DNA of 6,054 nt from an uncultured Actinomycetes bacterium (GTDB lineage: Bacteria > Actinomycetota > Acidimicrobiia > Acidimicrobiales > Ilumatobacteraceae): contig CALBSD010000013.1 in assembly GCA_937927625.1 (NCBI GenBank), positions 1-6,054 of the forward strand. The letters are read 5' to 3'. Numbering within the stretch: position 1 is the stretch's first letter; every line of letters starts with the position of its first letter. The notes under the pieces were generated by a model that worked only from the letters and a program-made list of their open reading frames with translations, was not told where the DNA came from and did no database searches. Below are positions 5,118 through 6,054 of the stretch, piece by piece. Position numbers and translations under genes: made by a program.

Positions 5118-5978
5118 ATGGCTAGCCCTCTTGACGCACTTGTTTCCCTGCTTGATCTTGAAGTCATTGAAGTCAACATCTTCCGCGGTCATTCCCCCGA
5201 AGAAAATGCAGTACGTGTCTTTGGTGGACAAGTAGCTGGTCAATCACTCGTTGCTGCATCTCGCACCGTTGATGAGCCCTCACGTCATGTGCATTCACTG
5301 CATGCATACTTCTTGCGTCCAGGTGACCCCAGTGCACCAATTCTCTACGAAGTTGATCGTCTTCGTGATGGCCGTAGTTTCACCACCCGTCGCGTCGTCG
5401 CCATTCAGCATGGTGAAGTCATCTTTAACTTGCAGGCAAGTTTCCATGCATCAGAGCCCGGCCTCGACTGGCAGATACCAGCACCACTGAACCTTCCCGA
5501 CCCTGAAACGCTCCCCGACTTCAAGACACGCATGGCTCCGTTCAAAGATCAGATGGGCGAATGGTACGACAAGCCTCGCCCCATTGACCTTCGATACATC
5601 AACGGTTCTCCCTTTGAACGTCAAGGCGTCGAGAGCAATGGTCAACAAGTGTGGCTACGTGCCGATGGTGCACTTCCTGAGGATCCTGTTCTTCATGCAT
5701 GCATCGCTACATATGCAAGTGACATGACACTTCTCGACACGACTCTTCTTCCACACGGTCTTGGCTGGAATGAAGGCGGCGTGCAGATGGCGAGTCTCGA
5801 CCATGCAATGTGGTTCCATCGTCCGTTCCGTGCCGACGACTGGCATCTCTACGACCAGCGCGCGATCTCTACATCTCATGCTCGTGGCCTCGCTGGCGGA
5901 TCCATTTTCACGCAAGACGGTCATCTGGCCGTCACCGTCGTGCAAGAGGGTCTCATCCGAGTAAAGCCAACTGAATAA
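5118..5978 (+). CDS. tesB: Acyl-CoA thioesterase II (TesB family)
   Basis: This 286-aa cytoplasmic enzyme hydrolyses acyl-CoA to free fatty acid and CoA through two fused hotdog domains. It is the same length as I recall for E. coli TesB, and its start aligns with no offset (DALVSLLDLEVIEVNIFRG). The first hotdog holds VFGGQVAGQSLVAA (residues 34-47) and HSLHAYFLRPGD (59-70). The second holds YASDM, ASLDHAMWFHRPF and VVQEG. The recalled catalytic triad of the E. coli enzyme (D204, T228, Q278) maps with a constant offset of two to D202, S226 and Q276, so serine replaces threonine here, a conservative change. The frame is open upstream to 4899, but that region is antisense to the nitroreductase gene, and the ATG at 5118 matches the family start. 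It overlaps the following lipoprotein gene by one base (TAATG). Roles in lipid turnover or CoA recycling are inferred from the family. Confidence 0.95.
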   Translation: MASPLDALVSLLDLEVIEVNIFRGHSPEENAVRVFGGQVAGQSLVAASRTVDEPSRHVHSLHAYFLRPGDPSAPILYEVDRLRDGRSFTTRRVVAIQHGEVIFNLQASFHASEPGLDWQIPAPLNLPDPETLPDFKTRMAPFKDQMGEWYDKPRPIDLRYINGSPFERQGVESNGQQVWLRADGALPEDPVLHACIATYASDMTLLDTTLLPHGLGWNEGGVQMASLDHAMWFHRPFRADDWHLYDQRAISTSHARGLAGGSIFTQDGHLAVTVVQEGLIRVKPTE

Positions 5979-6054
5979 TGCGTCGGCGGGCGCTTCTTCT
6001 TTCTGCGCTCGCATTGGCGGCTTGTTCGAACAGCAGTGCCACTTCAACTTCCAC
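5978..6054 (+). CDS. Lipoprotein, N-terminal fragment cut by the window edge
   Basis: The final A of the tesB stop codon is also the first base of an ATG (TAATG), opening a frame with no stop to the window end (25 full codons). The translation starts MRRRALLLSALALAACSNSS and runs on in Ser/Thr residues. This is a textbook type II signal peptide: three arginines, a short hydrophobic core (A5-A12) and the lipobox L13-A14-A15-C16, followed by a flexible linker. The mature protein would start at C16, carry a lipid anchor and sit on the outer face of the cytoplasmic membrane. No ribosome-binding site is evident, so it is probably translated by coupling to tesB. Its function lies beyond the window. 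The signal peptide makes the reading frame secure despite the short visible length. Confidence 0.8.
   Translation, partial: MRRRALLLSALALAACSNSSATSTS

Noticed and set aside
1..6054. CRISPR array, tRNA/rRNA, insertion sequence, toxin-antitoxin pair or phage module
   Set aside because: I saw no spaced direct repeats, no structural RNA signatures, no transposase or integrase motifs, and no small gene pair of toxin-antitoxin type on either strand.

Overview
This 6,054-base window is gene-dense chromosomal DNA from a bacterium of moderate GC. A hand count gives 33/60 G+C for positions 841-900. The gene style suggests an Actinomycetota, possibly an aquatic Acidimicrobiia-like lineage: a GT4/methyltransferase/(alpha/alpha)-barrel cassette, a KKKR-WW membrane-anchored secreted-domain protein, and promoters placed for leaderless mRNAs. 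This assignment is inferred from style, not from any marker gene. No rRNA, tRNA, CRISPR array, insertion sequence, integrase or phage gene was seen. No stretch longer than about 110 bases lacks a gene.

Region A (5-3132, plus strand) is a tightly packed three-gene operon: a GT4 retaining glycosyltransferase (5-1291), a class I SAM methyltransferase (1296-2033) and a 357-aa helical-toroid protein (2030-3103). The first gap is 4 nt and the second junction is an ATGA overlap. The set looks like part of a pathway that builds and decorates a glycan or glycolipid, but the substrate cannot be read from the sequence. A perfect 9-bp stem-loop (3111-3132) separates this operon from the convergent gene that follows.

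Region B (3169-5095, minus strand) holds three genes read right to left. An FMN nitroreductase-family oxidoreductase (4436-5095) and a Methyltransf_24-type methyltransferase (3807-4442) overlap by 7 nt and are probably co-transcribed. A small single-pass membrane protein with an exported C-terminal domain (3169-3699) follows, with its own strong promoter (TTGACA-17 bp-TACTTT) and Shine-Dalgarno sequence. It is poorer in GC than its neighbours.

Region C (5118-6054, plus strand) holds a full-length acyl-CoA thioesterase II (TesB, 286 aa), overlapping by one base the start of a lipoprotein gene cut off by the window edge.

The most notable regulatory spot is the 22-bp gap between the divergent nitroreductase and tesB genes. 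It carries a -10-like TANNNT hexamer on each strand, each placed so that transcription would begin at the A of the start codon. A GACCC-N7-GGGTC dyad covers both. I found no clear sign of an undescribed defence, mobile or RNA system. The findings below are modest and graded accordingly.
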